DNA from: Plantago ovata
Lineage: Eukaryota > Streptophyta > Magnoliopsida > Lamiales > Plantaginaceae
Length of the DNA: 64,000 bases
Assembly: GCA_028274465.1 (NCBI GenBank)
Contig: CM051457.1
Coordinates: 65,756,496 to 65,820,495 of the forward strand
Direction: 5' to 3'
The position numbers and the translations under genes were made by a program. The notes below the pieces were generated by a model that saw nothing but the letters and a program-made list of their open reading frames with translations, made no database searches and was not told where the DNA came from. Shown piece after piece: positions 1 through 10,735 of the stretch (the first letter of the stretch is position 1; each line of letters opens with the position of its first letter).

Positions 1-272
1 GAATCGGTTGGAGGAGTACCACTTCCAGTTCCTTTTGCCCTCCAAGCTATAAAGCATTCGGCAGGCCGGTGTATTAGCATAACTTCTAGGATTTGGATTT
101 TACGGTCACGGACTATCGATCGGGGCTTAATGGCAGCTTCCTCCTCAAGATCCAGTCGAATGGAGACCGCTTGGAGTGATGGTTCATAAGCTTCGTTGGC
201 TTGGGAGCTCGAGGCTGCTCCCTTTCCCTTCTTGCTCTTGGATGTCCCTGCTTTCTTCTTGTCACGGCCCAT
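1..272 (-). CDS. third ORF of element A, N-terminal part, unknown function
   Basis: Open frame from an ATG at 272-270 running leftward off the window, at least 90 codons without a stop. The N-terminus is very basic (MGRDKKKAGTSKSKKGKG) and then becomes mixed, so nuclear localisation is plausible. The ATG lies five bases after a good splice acceptor (TTTCAG on the minus strand at 278). Element B has an acceptor and ATG in the same arrangement at 39615/39621, although its ORF is broken at once. I do not recognise the protein. By position it could be an env-like or accessory ORF3 as in Athila elements, or a captured host gene. Confidence 0.5.
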   Translation of the reverse strand, partial: MGRDKKKAGTSKSKKGKGAASSSQANEAYEPSLQAVSIRLDLEEEAAIKPRSIVRDRKIQILEVMLIHRPAECFIAWRAKGTGSGTPPTD

Positions 273-1583
273 GGTAACTGAAACTGAGCAATTAGTATCT
301 TGTACTCAACAAAAAATGATATGCTAATGCAAATGCAAAGTGTGCGAATAATCGAGAGTCAACTTTGAGTAATTCTACACCCTTAACCCATGTTCTAGTC
401 TAGCTAACCTATGTTAAGTACAATCATGCAATTCATCACAATCATGCAATAAATCACGATCAAAGCTCATGCTAGACAACGAATAACCTCAAATTCATAA
501 GGCAACATACATATCATAGGGTCGAAAATCACCAAAAAAAACTCACAATCTATCCAATCAAGTGTTCTACCAAGTAATCTATAATCATCATATCAATTTG
601 CTCGAATTTAACAAGGAATGGAAGAATCAAGACCATGCAATCAAGACTTAGAAATCCTAATTGAGCAAAACCCCCAATTCAACAATCCCAACAAAATTAA
701 GCATGCAATTGATAGAGAAATAAGTTAATAAACACACAAACAAGCAACCCATACAACATATAAGCTCAATTAAGCAAAAATCAAGAAACTCCCAAATTTA
801 GAAAATTAGGGTTCTTGAGAGGTTACCTCAAATCTGGAAATTTGATGAAGTATGAAGGGATTTGTTCGGATGAGAATGAAAAGCACGTTATGGGCTTCGA
901 TTCAAGCTAAAGACCACAAGATTTGGTGGAGGATTGGAAGAATTATGGAAGAGAGAAGGTTTTTGGAGATTTTCGATTTTGGGGGCAAGAGGAAGAAAAA
1001 GAATGAAGAATGGAGGTGAAAGGGAGTAAAATCTCGTTTTTGTAAATTCTAGGGATGAGGGGCGGACCGCCCCATGTGAGAGGCGCACCCGACAGTTTAA
1101 ACTCTCGGGTGTTGAGGCATCCGCCTCTCACTCGTAGAAAGCCCACGTCTTTCTGTGAGTGGGGGGCGGACCGCCCCCTCTCACCCCCAGAGAGTCGCCA
1201 ACTCTCTGGGATTCTTGTGCGGACCGCCCCCCATGGGAGGCGGTGCGCCTCTCACCTCTAGAGAGCCGTCAGCTCTCTGGGAGTGGGGGGCGGACCGCCA
1301 CCCATGGGAGGCGGTGCGCCTCCCACTTACAGAGGTTGGGGGCCGAAAATTTTCGGCCCCTCTCACTAAATTTTCACTCAAAAACATTTTCCTCACTGAA
1401 ACTCTCGAAAAAGTTCACTCAAACACATACAAAAAACACAAAACATTACACAAACTACCAAAAACTTAACAAAAAACAAATTGTTCGATGTATGCATGCA
1501 ATGCAAGAAAGCAATAAAACTTCGGGTTTCCTCCCGGAAAGCGCCAATGTTTATTAGTCTCTCACTCGACTTCTTCTCGTTCT
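273..1583 (-). other. leader of third ORF: candidate 549-bp intron and spacer
   Basis: No coding sequence seen. On the minus strand a consensus donor (CCAGATTTGAG|GTAACC) gives an intron from 826 down to 278, ending TTTCAG just before the third-ORF ATG. Element B has the same context (CCAGATCTGAG|GTATTT) with a 541-bp intron at 39075-39615. Conservation of donor, acceptor, length and position in two diverged copies supports a real 5' untranslated intron. Upstream, at 1058-1361, lies a palindrome array listed separately. 1362-1583 is AT-rich spacer after the protease. Confidence 0.55.
1058..1361. repeat. GC-rich palindrome array, internal region of element A
   Basis: About 300 bp containing perfect or near-perfect palindromes such as GGGGCGGACCGCCCC, AGGCGGTGCGCCT, CCAGAGAGTCGCCAACTCTCTGG and GGGGCCGAAAATTTTCGGCCCC, set in AT-rich sequence. 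The position, upstream of the spliced leader of the third ORF, matches the palindrome block at 38745-38850 in element B. The same core (GGCGGTGCGCC) occurs in this element's own LTR near 4519-4535. A structural or promoter role is inferred, not shown. Confidence 0.7.
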
Positions 1584-2354
1584 TCAGTTTCTTTCCAGAG
1601 GGGTACTAGCCTTCCCCTTCATGGATCTCTTTCTCATACCTAGTACCTGAGAATGAGAATGAACAAACGCAGCAAGGCCAAAAAAGCCTATGGGGTGAGA
1701 AACAATCATCTGTGGATTAGGATCAGGAATGGCTTGCAACATAGGTTGCTTGCCATCCACCTCAATAGTGCAGGTTCTCCGGTAGGTGTCGATCACAGAG
1801 CGCACATTGGTCATGAAAGCTCATCCCAAGAGAACTACATCACTCATCCCACATCTTGATGCCGGCATCACAACGAAATTGGTGTAAACTGAAGTGTCAC
1901 CAATCCTCATCAACACCTTCCTAATAATACCTTCCGGCCTCACAAAGGATCCATATGCTAGCTGCACAATGGCCTTGTGTTTCTCCAGCTTCCCAAGACC
2001 ACTTTTCTCAAACACATTCATTGGGAGCACATTAGAGAATGCTCCCGTATCAAGTGTGGCACGGATATCATCTAAGCTACCAATCCCAACCTTAACATCC
2101 AAGCTATCGGGATTTGGTTCAGGATCTTCACCATCCTCATCACTCACCTCAAATCCAAGGCCTTTATCTTCCTCCTTGGTCAGGGGAGGCTCACCTTGTG
2201 CACAACACTTACACTCAGCAACCTTCTTAATGGTTGCACTACCGCTAGACACAATGATCTCCACATGAAGATCTCCTACAAAAGTGATCGACATTGATCT
2301 CTCAGTATTATTGGGCAACTTCCCTTGCTCCTTACTCGCTCTACGGTCTATCAA
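1584..2354 (-). pseudogene. retroviral-type aspartic protease domain, element A
   Basis: Two minus-strand frames (2354-1821 and 1814-1584) lie in one reading frame separated by a TGA at 1823-1821. The first encodes a linker and then the protease core: catalytic triad LDTGAFSNVLP, and a second strand ending VVLLG. Element B has R at the stop position (VLLGRTFL), so CGA to TGA is the likely mutation. The second piece continues as NVRSVIDTYRRTCTIEVDGK. In gypsy elements this protease cleaves the Gag polyprotein in the virus-like particle. It follows gag after a frameshift between 2438 and 2354. No RT follows it. Confidence 0.8.
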
Positions 2355-2437
2355 CTCCTACATCTTTTGGTGTTAAGCTTAGTACTTACCTCCAATTGAT
2401 CTAGCCGACCCTTTGTCTTTTATGAATCCTCCTCGTA

Positions 2438-3445
2438 TCATTTCAGAAATCCCTGGGTGAAATCTACCAATTTCTGTAAAGTATCCAAGAGAGTAGCAGA
2501 CTTGGATTGAGATGTTTCGGCCTTAGGAGCAGGATTTTCACAATGGTCGTTTCCGTAGTTGGGATTACTACGGTCTACCCAGTAAACACCTTCTCGTGCT
2601 AGATCTGATCTACACATATGAGCCCCATGCCCATAGTTCTTACACACCCCACAAACCTCATTGGAAAGAGATGTTCCGATTGAGCTCTTTAGAACTTGCC
2701 TCATCTCATTGGCGAAACCATCAAACCTATCGCCACTCACACCATTCACCTGAACCTCAGGATTTGCTGGAGATTCACTTCCACGCCTCTTTCCTATGGC
2801 TCTTGGATCCTTGAACTGAGATCCCCTAGCAAGCTTCTCAAAACATTCCCACACATACTCGGCGGTCTCCTCCAAAATATTCTCATGGCACTGGAAATCT
2901 ACCATTTGTTGGCTCTCATAGGTGAGCCCATTGTAGAAGTGCTGAACTAGATCAGAGATATCCATCTCATGGCGTGGGCACTTGTTCTTGATGTCCTTGA
3001 ACCTCTCCAAAGCAGTGTAGATGGTTTCATCATAATCTTGCTTGAAACCGCTGATTTGTGCCTTCAGTGCGGTAGTCAAGGTATGGGGAAAATATTTCTC
3101 CATAAAAGCAGAAAACACCTTCCCCCAGGTGTCGAGCGATCCGGCCTCCAGAGTGCCCAACCATGCTTTTTCTCTATCACCGAGTCCCATAGCAAAAACC
3201 TTCATGCGCAACTCATCATCCGTAATTCCTGCTCCAGGCCTTGGGAGATTGTTAATGAAATTCTCAATGTCGTTCAAGAATCCCATAACATCCTCCTTAG
3301 CCATCCCGTACAATGTCGAAAGCTGCTGGAACATGTGATTTTTAATCTCCCAATCACGCGTAGCAGCAGAAAGAACAATAGCTGGACCTCTCATCCGTTC
3401 CCGGTTGGGTTGAACCCATGATTTCAAAAGTGGACGAGCCATCAC
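2438..3445 (-). pseudogene. Athila-like Gag, element A
   Basis: 335 codons. The middle holds a typical plant Retrotrans_gag domain (MKVFAMGLGDREKAWLGTL, then AFMEKYFPHTLTTALKAQI and FKDIKNKCPRHEMDISDLVQ), then a CCHC zinc knuckle CGVCKNYGHGAHMC that binds RNA. Gag forms the cytoplasmic particle that packages element RNA. Compared with element B it lacks roughly 55 residues between the knuckle and the NYGNDHCENPAPK stretch, a probable in-frame deletion. The protease lies in a different frame downstream, so the original Gag-protease fusion is broken. Confidence 0.85.
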
Positions 3446-3606
3446 AAAACCTGGATATCTGTGACAGGATTAACAACCAAAACTCAGTCCTGTTAGAACC
3501 CACCAAAATCTAGAAATCAATCACTAAACTAGACAAACAAAGATCACTTATCCTAGGAGTTGAATGCTGAAATACAAATAAGCTAAAGAGTAAAAAAGAG
3601 TAAAAG

Positions 3607-3624
3607 TCCCCGGCAACGGCGCCA
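3607..3624 (-). promoter_or_regulatory. tRNA-Asp primer binding site, element A
   Basis: On the minus strand the 18 bases TGGCGCCGTTGCCGGGGA are complementary to the 3' end of plant tRNA-Asp, the usual primer of Athila-type minus-strand DNA synthesis. It sits three bases inside the LTR edge, the same spacing as in elements B and C. Confidence 0.9.
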
Positions 3625-3627
3625 ATT

Positions 3628-4860
3628 TGATGAACGAGATTGTCAGACTCGAACAATCAAATAAATTTGTTTGAAAGCCAAAGGGCAACTCACAACTACA
3701 CAAAACACGTAGTGTAGAGGTAAGATGACCTCGAGTGTCGATCTCTAGGGACTTAACTAGCTTTAACTACAATAACTACTATAAATTCATAAAACAAATT
3801 CAACTTAGCTTAACTTAACAATATATAACGAGAGCTGGTGATAACTACAATAACTATTATAAAGTGCAACACGTACTGCTTTAAAAGTAATTCGAATTAA
3901 CAAACACCAAAAGACAGATTTTTAGACATGTATTTTGAAAGCTTCCTATCTATACTAATACTTGGCTAAGGTTGTCAGGCTTAGTTCAAGCAGTACTCGA
4001 TAATTATAAATATTGAATCGATGATCTTGAATTTTCCTAGTATTTCTAACACTTTTATACGAAGATATTTGGCTTAGTCGAATCAAAGAATTGAATAAAA
4101 CAATTATACAAGTAAAAGACTCAGAAACTCAATCATGCACAATATGAACCCTAGCTATGAATTTACATACTATCACCAACTAGAAATTTAGCTACTCATA
4201 TCAAAATCAAGATCAACAATAGCATGCTATTAAATTAAAACATAATTGAATTGAAAGATAGAGTATGAAAAAGGTGAGATACAAAGTTACCACCGAAGGT
4301 TGTCAATCTCCGGTGAATTGCTAAACTCATAAGTTTCTAGCAAGGTGAGATCAAAAGATGTCCAAATCTCTACCTTGGTGCTCCAAATTGCTAAGATAAA
4401 GTAGTTTTAAGAGAAAGAAAACCCAGAACAAGCTCTAGGGTTTATGTCTGCAAAATTATGATCTAAGATCTGAAAATTCACAACTTTTACAAATATATAT
4501 ATATGCTACCGAAAACCTCCCAGGCGGTGCGCCTGGCACGGGCAGAGTTCTGCCCGTGCTTTTCTTCCTCCAAGTCTTCGATTTTTGGTCCTTGGCACGA
4601 CTTTAAGATTCGAAACTTGGTCTTTTGGCCTGGAAACATGTCCCGGTATTCCTTGACACACCACAGGTGATCTCGTTGCACCAAACTTCAATGTTTCGCC
4701 ATGATTCATATCCAAAAGTGCGATTTTCACCTAAATCCTAGAAATAACAAAGAAAATGGAAACGTGACACTATTCTAACAAAATGCACTAAAATGCATAC
4801 AAGAGGATAGCTAAATTGGTGAAAAAGAACCGAATGATAGTGTAAAAAACACTGTCATCA
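3628..4860 (-). repeat. 5' LTR of element A
   Basis: 1233 bp with family ends (TGATGA... / ...TTCATCA on the minus strand) next to the primer binding site. It is diverged from the B and C LTRs; conserved stretches near both ends (for example the AATAGTGTCACGTTTCC block) show common origin. Upstream of a TATATATAT tract at about 4495-4505 are palindromes (AGGCGGTGCGCCT and GCACGGGCAGAGTTCTGCCC) at 4519-4560, the same architecture as the other LTRs but with different sequence. Confidence 0.85.
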
Positions 4861-4971
4861 GCCTCCAATGTTATCACAGTTATACCCCATGATTTCACCA
4901 ATATCCCCCATGATCTCAACTTTATATGTTTCTTACTGTTTTCAGCATTATATATTGTATGAGTTTTTGGT

Positions 4972-5273
4972 GATGAGATTAGACACAGGCTGCGTCTTGG
5001 GCACCTGTACCAAAATGTGTTGAAAAACTATGCAAAGCTTAGGCATCATAAAAAATTCAATGATGTTTTCAATTTGTGCATCTATGGATTTTCAAATGAA
5101 GAATAATTTGAAGAGTACTTAGCTTGAGAATGAATCATTGTTTGATGAATTGTATGATAGCACCACACGTACTGCTGCCTCGACTACTACTGCATCAACA
5201 ATTGTTCTAAACCCTGCCCAATGTAAAATAAAGGTGACAAGACGAATGCACAAGAAAAAAATGCAGAGTTTAT
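4972..5273 (+). pseudogene. FAR1/MULE transposase fragment
   Basis: Conceptual translation from 4972 gives DEIRHRLRLGHLYQNVLKNY, continuing to FNDVFNLCIYGFSNEE, which matches the RHRLCLWHIYQN...F..CIY...EEEFE block of FAR1-related Mutator-like transposases. Stops follow at about 5108 and 5130. Further on, VLNPAQCKIKVTRRMHKKK resembles the region after the SWIM finger. The conserved W of the LWH motif is G here. Only a C-terminal fragment survives, and it is dead. It suggests the flanking repeat region derives from a Mutator-like element. It could instead be a remnant of a domesticated FAR1 gene, but the surrounding repeats argue against that. Confidence 0.6.
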
Positions 5274-6746
5274 AGTACCAACTGGCAAAATACTTGATTT
5301 GATTAAAAGTCCATATCTTTATCTTAGATGTATTTTGTTATTTTATCTTAGAACCTACATACCTTCATACAACAATTGTCATACTTTTGATTTTGTGGAG
5401 AGTAATTTTTTTCTTTCATATTAGAATGTATTTCGTTATTTCATGTTAGAACCTACATTATGTTCTCACATATATGTCATATATTAACATTAAACTCATA
5501 AATTAAGTCCCATGATCTCAACAAATAATCCCATGATATCAGGAATAAAATGTCATGATATAAGGAATAAATCCCATGAACACAACAATATACACTTTGA
5601 TATAAAAATGCAACGCATAATTTCCTTATAAAACATGAACATCATATCATAAAATTCCATTGTCAAACAGCTTACAATCTAAAGCAGTCATGCAACGTAA
5701 GTCAACACCCTACGCCAACAAACAATATGTACGTTCCAAAACAAAAAGGCCCATGATCTTACACATATATGCCATGAAATTATTTAAACATCACTATACT
5801 CATCAAACAACTTCTTCTTCCACGTTTTTCGTTTGCTCATCCAACAATGACGCTTGCACCTCAGCCTTATACTCTTGGTCTTCACGATCCTTGTCAGATT
5901 TCATTTTTTCTTCATGTTCCTTCTTTCTACACTCCTCATTATTCACTTAAATTTTCATAATTTTATCAAAACGTTTTCTAGGTTTAGGTACAACATCTGC
6001 AAAAAGAAGACAGCAAAAAAGAGTAACAAAGGAAATCGCAGACTAATAAATCCTATGATCTCATCCAAAAATGAACTATGATCTCACATGATCTTAATAA
6101 TATTACCCAGAATCTTTGGCATATGTCCCATGATCTCAACAATATGTCCTATGATCTCTGGCATATGTCCCATGATCTGAGTAATAAGTCCCATGATACG
6201 AGTAATTACAATGATGCTTGAATCGCAACCTCATTATCCAGATACTGCACTTTCCTCATCTCCACATATCAACAGGAAAAAGAACTACAAAAAAACAGTT
6301 AAAAACTAAAATGAGAAAACAATATATGATCTAGAAAAAACAGTACCTATAATCTCAAACTAAACATCTCATGATCTAAACCAAATATCCCATGATCGCA
6401 GCCAAAAAAGCCATGATCCCAACAAGTAGATAGAACTACAGAAAAATAGTTAAAAACTACGTACAGTGAAAACAGTATACGATCTCAAAAACACAGTACC
6501 TATAATCTCAAACTAAACATCCCATAATATAAACCAAATATCCCATGATCTCAACAAAAAACCCAACGGATAACAATTAGACTATTTAAAATAATTACAA
6601 ACTACTACTACTAGTACTACTAATTACTACTACTACAACCTTTTTTTCTTACTTTCTACTACTAACGAGTACTGCTACAGAGCTACTACTAATTATTACT
6701 ACTAGCTAGTAACTAGTACTGCCAAAGAAAACAAGCTAAAGGCCAG
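5274..6746 (+). repeat. dispersed CCCATGATCT-type motif array, plus orientation
   Basis: No gene seen. The stretch carries scattered copies of a motif close to CCCATGATCTCAACAATAT (for example near 5508-5580, 6050-6200, 6350-6430, 6480-6560 and, before the transposase fragment, 4886-4920). All are in the same orientation, separated by AT-rich spacers, with a partial duplication of about 130 bp around 6300-6560. 6595-6780 adds ACT/CTA trinucleotide-rich sequence. The motif lies downstream of, and in sense with, the FAR1-like fragment. Confidence 0.65.
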
Positions 6747-6838
6747 ATCAAGACATAAGAACACTACTACTACTACTACAGACACATAGGATCGGATCGG
6801 ATCGTCTATCCACCGAAGAACAACCACAGATCCGGAGA

Positions 6839-7034
6839 TCATAGGAAATCCTCAGCGTCATCAATTGGCTTCACATCTTCATCATCTCCGTCTTCAGAAA
6901 CAGGAGCAGCATCAGGTTTATGATCGGGGTCGAATCGCTGGCGGCGAGCTAGCTTGAGATTCTTCTTTGTCTGCTTCTTCAACGAAGCTCTAGCAGCTTT
7001 GGATCCATGGCTTCTCTACGTCGTCGTTTTGCGA
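6839..7034 (-). pseudogene. short acidic-tailed protein fragment, copy 1 (unrecognised)
   Basis: Minus-strand fragment whose downstream part encodes RASLKKQTKKNLKLARRQRF and ends DDEDVKPIDDAEDFL before a TGA. Copy 1 lacks 10 bp present in the other two copies, which breaks the frame near its start. A TATAAATA (minus strand, 7118-7111) lies about 80 bp upstream, but no in-frame ATG lies between it and the conserved part, so a first exon is probably missing. This looks like the C-terminal exon of a host gene carried by a Mutator-like element. I do not recognise the parent. Confidence 0.4.
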
Positions 7035-7110
7035 GTAAGAAAGAGAAAGAGAAAGTACCGTCTGTATTATATTAAAGGAAGAAGAAGGATGATTTGCTAA
7101 AGGAACCTTA

Positions 7111-7118
7111 TATTTATA
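7111..7118 (-). promoter_or_regulatory. leftward TATA box of tandem unit
   Basis: TATAAATA on the minus strand, upstream of the coding fragment and followed (minus strand) by a CT-rich leader. The context ATAAATATAAGGTTC closely resembles the rightward promoter at 7360 and the leftward one near 10540, so all three probably descend from one terminal promoter. The same site recurs in copies 2 and 3. Confidence 0.45.
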
Positions 7119-7359
7119 CATAATTACACTTTTACCACCGAAAATTTTAATGGTCATAACATGTTGTTGGTAAATTGCATTAATGGTACTGTAGAGACCG
7201 TCTTTCCTGAGAATTTACGACTTTAATTAGGGGTTGGTCTCCTAGTATACGGTCTCTAGTATAGACCAATTTATATAAATTATAAAACTACCCCAAACAA
7301 GAAGCTACAAAATAACTACAAAACTATTCAAAAAACTTGGTGGTCACCATGTAATAATT

Positions 7360-7367
7360 ATAAATAT
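7360..7367 (+). promoter_or_regulatory. rightward TATA box of tandem unit
   Basis: TATAAATA within ATAAATATAGGGACC, followed by a CT-rich and CAT-repeat leader (7385-7620) and a possible donor at AGTATCTAG|GTAATT near 7645. Transcription from here would run into the plus-oriented motif copies at 8240-8420. Equivalent sites are 11267-11274 and 15204-15211. No long ORF follows, so any product is probably non-coding or belongs to a lost transposase. Confidence 0.45.
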
Positions 7368-7849
7368 AGGGACCTTTTAGCAAACTACCTTTCTTCTTCC
7401 TTCTAAATCTACACAGAAACCGAAAGACAAAACAGATCGATCTGTTTCTTCTTCAAACGCGCTTCTACCTTATTTTCTCTCTCCTTTTCTTCATCATCAT
7501 CATCATCATCATGTATCATCTAGCTGCTCATCATAATCGTTGATCATCAAGCTACTCATCATCATCATCATCATCTCATCGGCGTCGTCATCATCATCTT
7601 CTCATCCTCTCACCTTGTTGCCTTCGTTGTTGAAAAGTATCTAGGTAATTATTTTATATACTTACATTCATGTTTTTCTTCAATTTACATCTAGATTTAC
7701 GTTTCTTCTAGTTGTTTACATCTAGATTTATTGGTGATAGATACTTGTTGGTAATATATTTATGTTGAAACGGCGTTGTTCTAGCTATTTTAATCTACAT
7801 TTATGTAGTTATGTTGTTGGGTCAAAGTTTATTAGTAAGTCTCATGAGA

Positions 7850-7930
7850 GACCACCCTTAGAAAGAGACCATAGAGACCAATTTATATTAATTATAAAAC
7901 AACCCCAAAACAACTACTAGCTTTTAAAAC
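7850..7930 (+). repeat. second copy of a terminal-like segment inside the unit
   Basis: The block GAGACCAATTTATATTAATT with the following TATAAAACAACCCC repeats, with changes, the block at 7260-7300. Copy 3 of the tandem unit lacks this insertion: after GTCAAAGTTTATT it continues directly into the sequence that follows the insert. It was therefore probably added to the unit after the ancestor of copy 3 split off, or lost from copy 3. Confidence 0.4.
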
Positions 7931-8239
7931 ACGCCATAACCCAACCAAAATCACATGGGATCATCACCATCGCCTACTCATCATGATTTTCATATTTTTC
8001 ATGGTGTATAAGCTTGAAAATCGACCGATTTGACATAGGTCAAGATTTTTTTTTAGTTCTTTCAATTGATGTTTGTAAGTGATAGATTTATGTTGAATCC
8101 ACGTTGTTGTTGTTATTTGCATCTAGATATATGTAGATATGTATTTGAATCGAAGTATGTTGATGATAGATGCTAGCTTTTGCATCTAGATATAGATTTA
8201 TGTTCATCTCATGAATTTTTTACGTTCAGCGATATTTAC

Positions 8240-8420
8240 ATGTTCTGTACAATATTGCCCATGTTCTAGCCAATTTGTCCATGTTCTAACCAATATGCTC
8301 ACTGTTCAGATGCTTTGTTTTTTTAAACTTGTTTTGTGAGAAATTGGCCTATGCGATATGCACTATGTACTCAACAATATAATTCATGTTCTCAACAATA
8401 TTACCCATGTTCTGACCAGT
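8240..8420 (+). repeat. plus-oriented CCCATGTTCT motif cluster, copy 1
   Basis: Several copies of a motif near CCCATGTTCTAGCCAATAT, in sense with the rightward promoter at 7360. The counterpart in copy 2 is at about 12150-12330. Confidence 0.6.
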
Positions 8421-8475
8421 ATGCTCTGTTTGACAATTTTAAAAAGTAATCTACTATATATTTATGATTTTGTTT

Positions 8476-8872
8476 GAGAACATGAGAGATATTCCCAGAA
8501 ACATGGAAAATATTATGAGAAACATGGGTAGTAATCCCATGAACATGGGAGATATTCTCAGAAACATGAGTTCTATTTGGAGAAGCACATAACATGGCAC
8601 TTATATATAAAAATAAGTTCATGAAAGATATTATGAGAAACATGGCTAGTATTCCCATGAACATGGGAGATATTCTCAGAAACATGGGTTCTTTTGGAGA
8701 AACACATATATGACACTTATATAAAAAAAAACAAGTTCATGGAAGATATTACGAGAAACATGGGTATTATTGCCATGAACATGGGAGATATTCACTGAAA
8801 CATGAAAGATATTCACTGAAACATGGAAGATATTCTCATAAACATGGGCTCTTTTGGAGAAACACAAATATG

Positions 8873-8907
<35 letters not shown>

Positions 8908-9830
8908 AACAAGTTCATGGAAGATATTATGATAAATATGGGTAGTATTCCCATGAACATGGACGATATATTCAGAAACATGGTAATATTTAAACTCACA
9001 TGGAACATGTACATTATCAATGAATTGTAATTAAGTACATGGGATATATTATGAGAAACATGGATAATATTTACATAAACATGGGAGATATTCTCAACAA
9101 ACATGGGTACTATTTCAAATATAAAAAAATCCTTGTACATAAATCCAAGTATATTGGACATACTAATATTATGACTACAATAATAACTATCTAACTTCTA
9201 ATGACAATGATACTCTATTTTCTTAAATAGATACAGTCCTTTGTATCAACATTAATCAAATTGGATTTTTGCTTGCTTCCGGGATTAGTCCTCTTTTTCT
9301 TCTGTTGCACATCATTTACAAAAACAAAAACACAAACATAGACAATATTGTAAGGAATATAGGTAATAATCTTAAAAATATGAATCATAATTAGAACAAA
9401 TATCAACATAGAATAAAAATCAAGATAAGAACATGGGACATATAAAAAAATAATAATATGACATAATATAAGAAACATGGGTAATAATGTCCAAAACATG
9501 AGACAGATGCTTAGAAACATGGGTAATAATTTGTAGATTATGTAAAGCTGCGTCCAATATAGAAACATCGAAACGACAAAAAACAAGGATAACAACACCA
9601 CGAAGACCAAATGGGGAAAACAATAAAGGAAGTATTGTTTAGAACATGGAGAATATTATTGAGAACATGGGTTATATTGCTGAGAACATAGTGTATATTG
9701 CAGAGGTCAAATTTTTCATAAAAACAGTTAAAAAACAGAGCATTAAAAACAGTGAGTATATCGGTCAGAACATGGACAATATTGGCTAGAACATGGGCAA
9801 TATTGTACAGAACATGGCGAATATCACTGA
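8476..9830 (-). repeat. minus-oriented CCCATG motif array, copy 1
   Basis: About 45 CATG-centred repeats by eye, typically GATATTCTCAGAAACATGGG on the plus strand, which is CCCATGTTTCTGAGAATATC on the other, spaced roughly 25-30 bp. Denser at 8476-9110 and 9420-9830, with a plain AT-rich gap and a (CA)n tract near 8873-8895. The array is in sense with the leftward promoter near 10540. ORFs that run through it are by-products of the repeat. The copy 2 equivalent is 12386-13760. Confidence 0.7.
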
Positions 9831-10199
9831 ACGTAAAAAATTCATGAGATGAATATAAATCTACATCTAGATGCAAAATCACTCAAATTCAGCATCACTC
9901 CAAACACATTCACAGGTATGCTCTACTACTTCATCAAACAATAAACCTCAATCTAGTAAATACAAGGAAAAACTATGAAGAAACAATTCATCAAACAGGT
10001 AGTGTGCATTAGAAGTTACAAGGCAGATAAGTGTATACCAGAGCAACAAGCAACAACGCCATCTAAGAATCAAATCATTGGTCATCTAGAAGGATTAACA
10101 CCATAGCACTAATTGAGGAACAATAACTACATGGTCATCTTCTTCCAATTATCATTATAAACACCTGGCCATCGATCCAATATTTATAGTCATTATAAT

Positions 10200-10547
10200 T
10201 CAATTTATTAAGTGATCATCTACATCATCATGGCCATGGTGTTACCATGTGAAAGAAGAGCAACTAAGGGAAACAATTGAATATTCATTGAGGTGGGATT
10301 GCTACGGACGGCGTGACGGAGTAGTTCTAGGTTTTCACAGTGGGCTACTCTCGGCTACAGGGCGACGGATACTACACCGCCATCGTCTCCCCCATCGACG
10401 CCGCACATATGCTGAGAGAAGAGAGAAGAAAAGAATGTAAGAGAGGAGAGAAGAGAGAGAGAGAAAGAGAAGAATCGACAGATTCTGTATCTGTATGTCA
10501 GAGATAAAGAAAGAAGGATAATTTCACAAAGAACCCTATATTTATGA
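10200..10547 (-). promoter_or_regulatory. leftward promoter and leader at right end of unit copy 1
   Basis: Minus-strand CATAAATATAG (10547-10537) is followed by a GA/CT-rich leader and a short frame starting ATGTGCGGCGTCGATGGG near 10410 that ends after 17 codons. The promoter core matches the one at 7360. Together they face each other like diverged long terminal inverted repeats, each with its own promoter, as in Mutator elements. No real protein can be named. The equivalent in copy 2 lies near 14465. Confidence 0.4.
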
Positions 10548-10735
10548 GTTATTACCTTTTTACCACCGAATTTTTGTTACCTTTATTAATTACATAATAG
10601 TCCGGTCTCTTTATAAGTTAAAAAGGGACGGTCTCTTATCAAGACATAAGAACACTACTACTACTACTACTACTACAGACACATAGGATCGGATCAGATC
10701 GTCTATCCACCGAAGAACAACCACAGATCCGGTGA

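Larger units (their letters stand above)
1..4860 (-). mobile_element. Athila-like non-autonomous LTR element A (partial)
   Basis: Minus-strand Ty3/gypsy-type element cut by the left window edge. Reading leftward from 4860 the order is LTR, tRNA-Asp primer binding site, gag, protease, an untranslated block with palindromes, a candidate intron, and the start of a third ORF at 272. Its 3' LTR must lie outside the window. No reverse transcriptase, RNase H or integrase is seen between gag-protease and the third ORF, so within the visible part it is non-autonomous. It is homologous throughout to element B at 35035-43190 but is a clearly divergent subfamily. No TSD can be tested; the five bases after the LTR are GCCTC. 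Confidence 0.85.
6747..10637. repeat. 3.9-kb tandem unit, copy 1
   Basis: First of two complete, nearly identical units followed by a partial third. The unit starts ATCAAGACATAAGAACACTAC and ends in a GGGACGGTCTCTT stretch. Contents in order: ACT repeats, a minus-strand coding fragment, a leftward TATA promoter, a rightward TATA promoter with a CT-rich and CAT-rich leader, a short plus-oriented and a long minus-oriented CCCATG motif array, and a leftward promoter near 10540. Copy 1 differs from copy 2 by small indels, such as a 10-bp deletion in the coding fragment near 7000. Exact borders are my alignment by eye. Confidence 0.8.

Noticed and set aside
888..1557. Several overlapping ORFs on both strands around the GC-rich block
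   Set aside because: The palindromes lack stops in all frames; the frames overlap each other and show no domain or conservation with element B.
10249..10440. 63-codon plus-strand ORF (also 14176-14367)
   Set aside because: It overlaps the leader of a leftward promoter, ends in an RRE-rich simple repeat, and is conserved only because the unit was duplicated recently.
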